DNA of 5,067 nt from NCBI GenBank assembly GCA_023412495.1, contig JAEYNP010000040.1, forward strand, positions 1 to 5,067. The letters run 5' to 3'. The translations under genes were made by a program, and so were the position numbers. Of the stretch, positions 4,565-5,067 are shown piece by piece. The first letter of the stretch is position 1; the number at the start of each line of letters is the position of its first letter. The notes below the pieces were generated by a model that did not search any database, was not told the DNA's origin, and saw only the letters and a list, made by a program, of their open reading frames with translations. This DNA comes from Pseudomonadota bacterium (GTDB lineage Bacteria > Desulfobacterota > Desulfobulbia > Desulfobulbales > Desulfocapsaceae).

Positions 4565-5067
4565 TCAATGGTGCTCCGCGAGATGGCCGCGAAAGAGCTT
4601 CTCGCCCATCAGAAACAGCAGCCCGCAGAAGGCCACCCCGCCCACGACCACCAGGTTCTCATGCAGGGACGGCGTATAGGTGAGCAACTCGGGATAGTCG
4701 ACCAGTCCCATGCCGTGGAAGGACGGGATCAGTTGCCCGATGATCACCAGGTCGTAGCGCATGAAGAAGATCCCGACCATCCCGGCCAGCGAGGCGATGA
4801 ACAGAGCCGTCATGTTCCGGCCCCGCACCGCCAGGATCAGCAAAAAGGGGATCGCCATGCCGAGCAGGATCTCGCCGACCCAGAAGTTGACCGCATAGGG
4901 ACCGGAGAGCAGCGTCTGCATCGACTCGTACTTGCCGGGCGGGTTGCCGGTCACCCCGGCGATCATCTTCCAGCAGGTGAAGAAGATGATCACCGCCATC
5001 ATCAGCGCCCCGAGTTTCGCCACGCTCTCCATGGACTTCTTCATCCCCTCGCTCATTTCCCAGCCGT
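4565..5067 (-). CDS. NrfD/HybB-type membrane subunit, C-terminal part (cut by window edge)
   Basis: The last 167 codons or so of an integral membrane protein; the frame stays open through 5067 (GWE precedes the Met at 5056), so that Met is internal. Four to five helices are visible, including KLGALMMAVIIFFTCWKMIAG and VNFWVGEILLGMAIPFLLILAV. The family motif GIFFMRYDLVIIGQLIPSFHG follows, then a last helix ending GEKLFRGHLAEHH. It aligns throughout with the C-terminal half of the protein at 1284-2462: KIMVLMTFLVALATVWKFAN, FWLFEVGIGLVLPFVIL, RYNLVVGGQIVP and GERFLHEAF. It is the quinone-interacting subunit of the operon with the ferredoxin and triheme cytochrome. Together they resemble NrfD-based menaquinol:cytochrome oxidoreductases such as the Geobacter Cbc4-like or Qrc-like sets, a likeness based on composition only. 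Confidence 0.92.
   Translation of the reverse strand, partial: GWEMSEGMKKSMESVAKLGALMMAVIIFFTCWKMIAGVTGNPPGKYESMQTLLSGPYAVNFWVGEILLGMAIPFLLILAVRGRNMTALFIASLAGMVGIFFMRYDLVIIGQLIPSFHGMGLVDYPELLTYTPSLHENLVVVGGVAFCGLLFLMGEKLFRGHLAEHH

Noticed and set aside
5054..5056. ATG at 5056 as the true start of a 163-residue protein
   Set aside because: The frame stays open to the window edge and the protein aligns with the C-terminal half of a longer NrfD protein, so this Met is internal.
1..5067. CRISPR array, insertion sequence, rRNA or tRNA gene
   Set aside because: No regularly spaced repeats, transposase-like frame, terminal inverted repeats or RNA gene signatures are visible.

Overview
The window looks like a piece of an anaerobic respiratory gene region from a Desulfobacterota/Desulfuromonadales-type bacterium (Geobacter or Desulfuromonas relatives). 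The guess rests on a triheme c7-type cytochrome, a Tat-exported four-cluster ferredoxin, repeated NrfD/HybB-type quinone-site membrane proteins and a sigma-54 type promoter. Taxonomy is an inference, not a sequence match. All genes that I accept lie on the minus strand, so transcription runs from high to low coordinates.

Module 1 (about 5067 to 3218): the C-terminal half of an NrfD-family membrane protein, then a periplasmic ferredoxin with 16 cluster cysteines and a twin-arginine signal, then a triheme cytochrome c, closed by a strong intrinsic terminator at 3218-3250. This is a complete-looking quinol:cytochrome type redox module. The membrane subunit would handle menaquinol, the ferredoxin would carry electrons, and the cytochrome would exchange them with periplasmic partners.

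Intergenic region B (2750-3277): no gene. It holds a near-consensus minus-strand sigma-54 promoter (2807-2822), a 16-bp direct repeat with a 22-bp period, a 13-bp-arm inverted repeat, and copies of a GGCGCATCTTGCGCC-like palindrome.

Module 2 (2749 to 852): a 76-residue cysteine-containing small membrane protein, a full-length 392-residue NrfD/HybB-type protein, and a MerR-family regulator with a cysteine-rich tail. No iron-sulfur or cytochrome subunit accompanies this NrfD protein in the window.

Intergenic region A (284-851): a GC-rich half (about 620-851) with no convincing gene, and an AT-rich half with palindromes, a possible promoter and two copies of the same palindromic motif seen in region B.

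Module 3 (283 to beyond 1): a 35-residue single-helix protein missed by ordinary ORF calling, followed at 23 nt by the N-terminus of a third NrfD-type protein cut by the window edge.

The most interesting reading is that modules 2 and 3 are NrfD units each preceded by a very small membrane protein. They share an operator-like palindrome in their upstream regions, module 2 carries its own cysteine-bearing MerR regulator, and both lie beside a conventional NrfD/ferredoxin/cytochrome complex.
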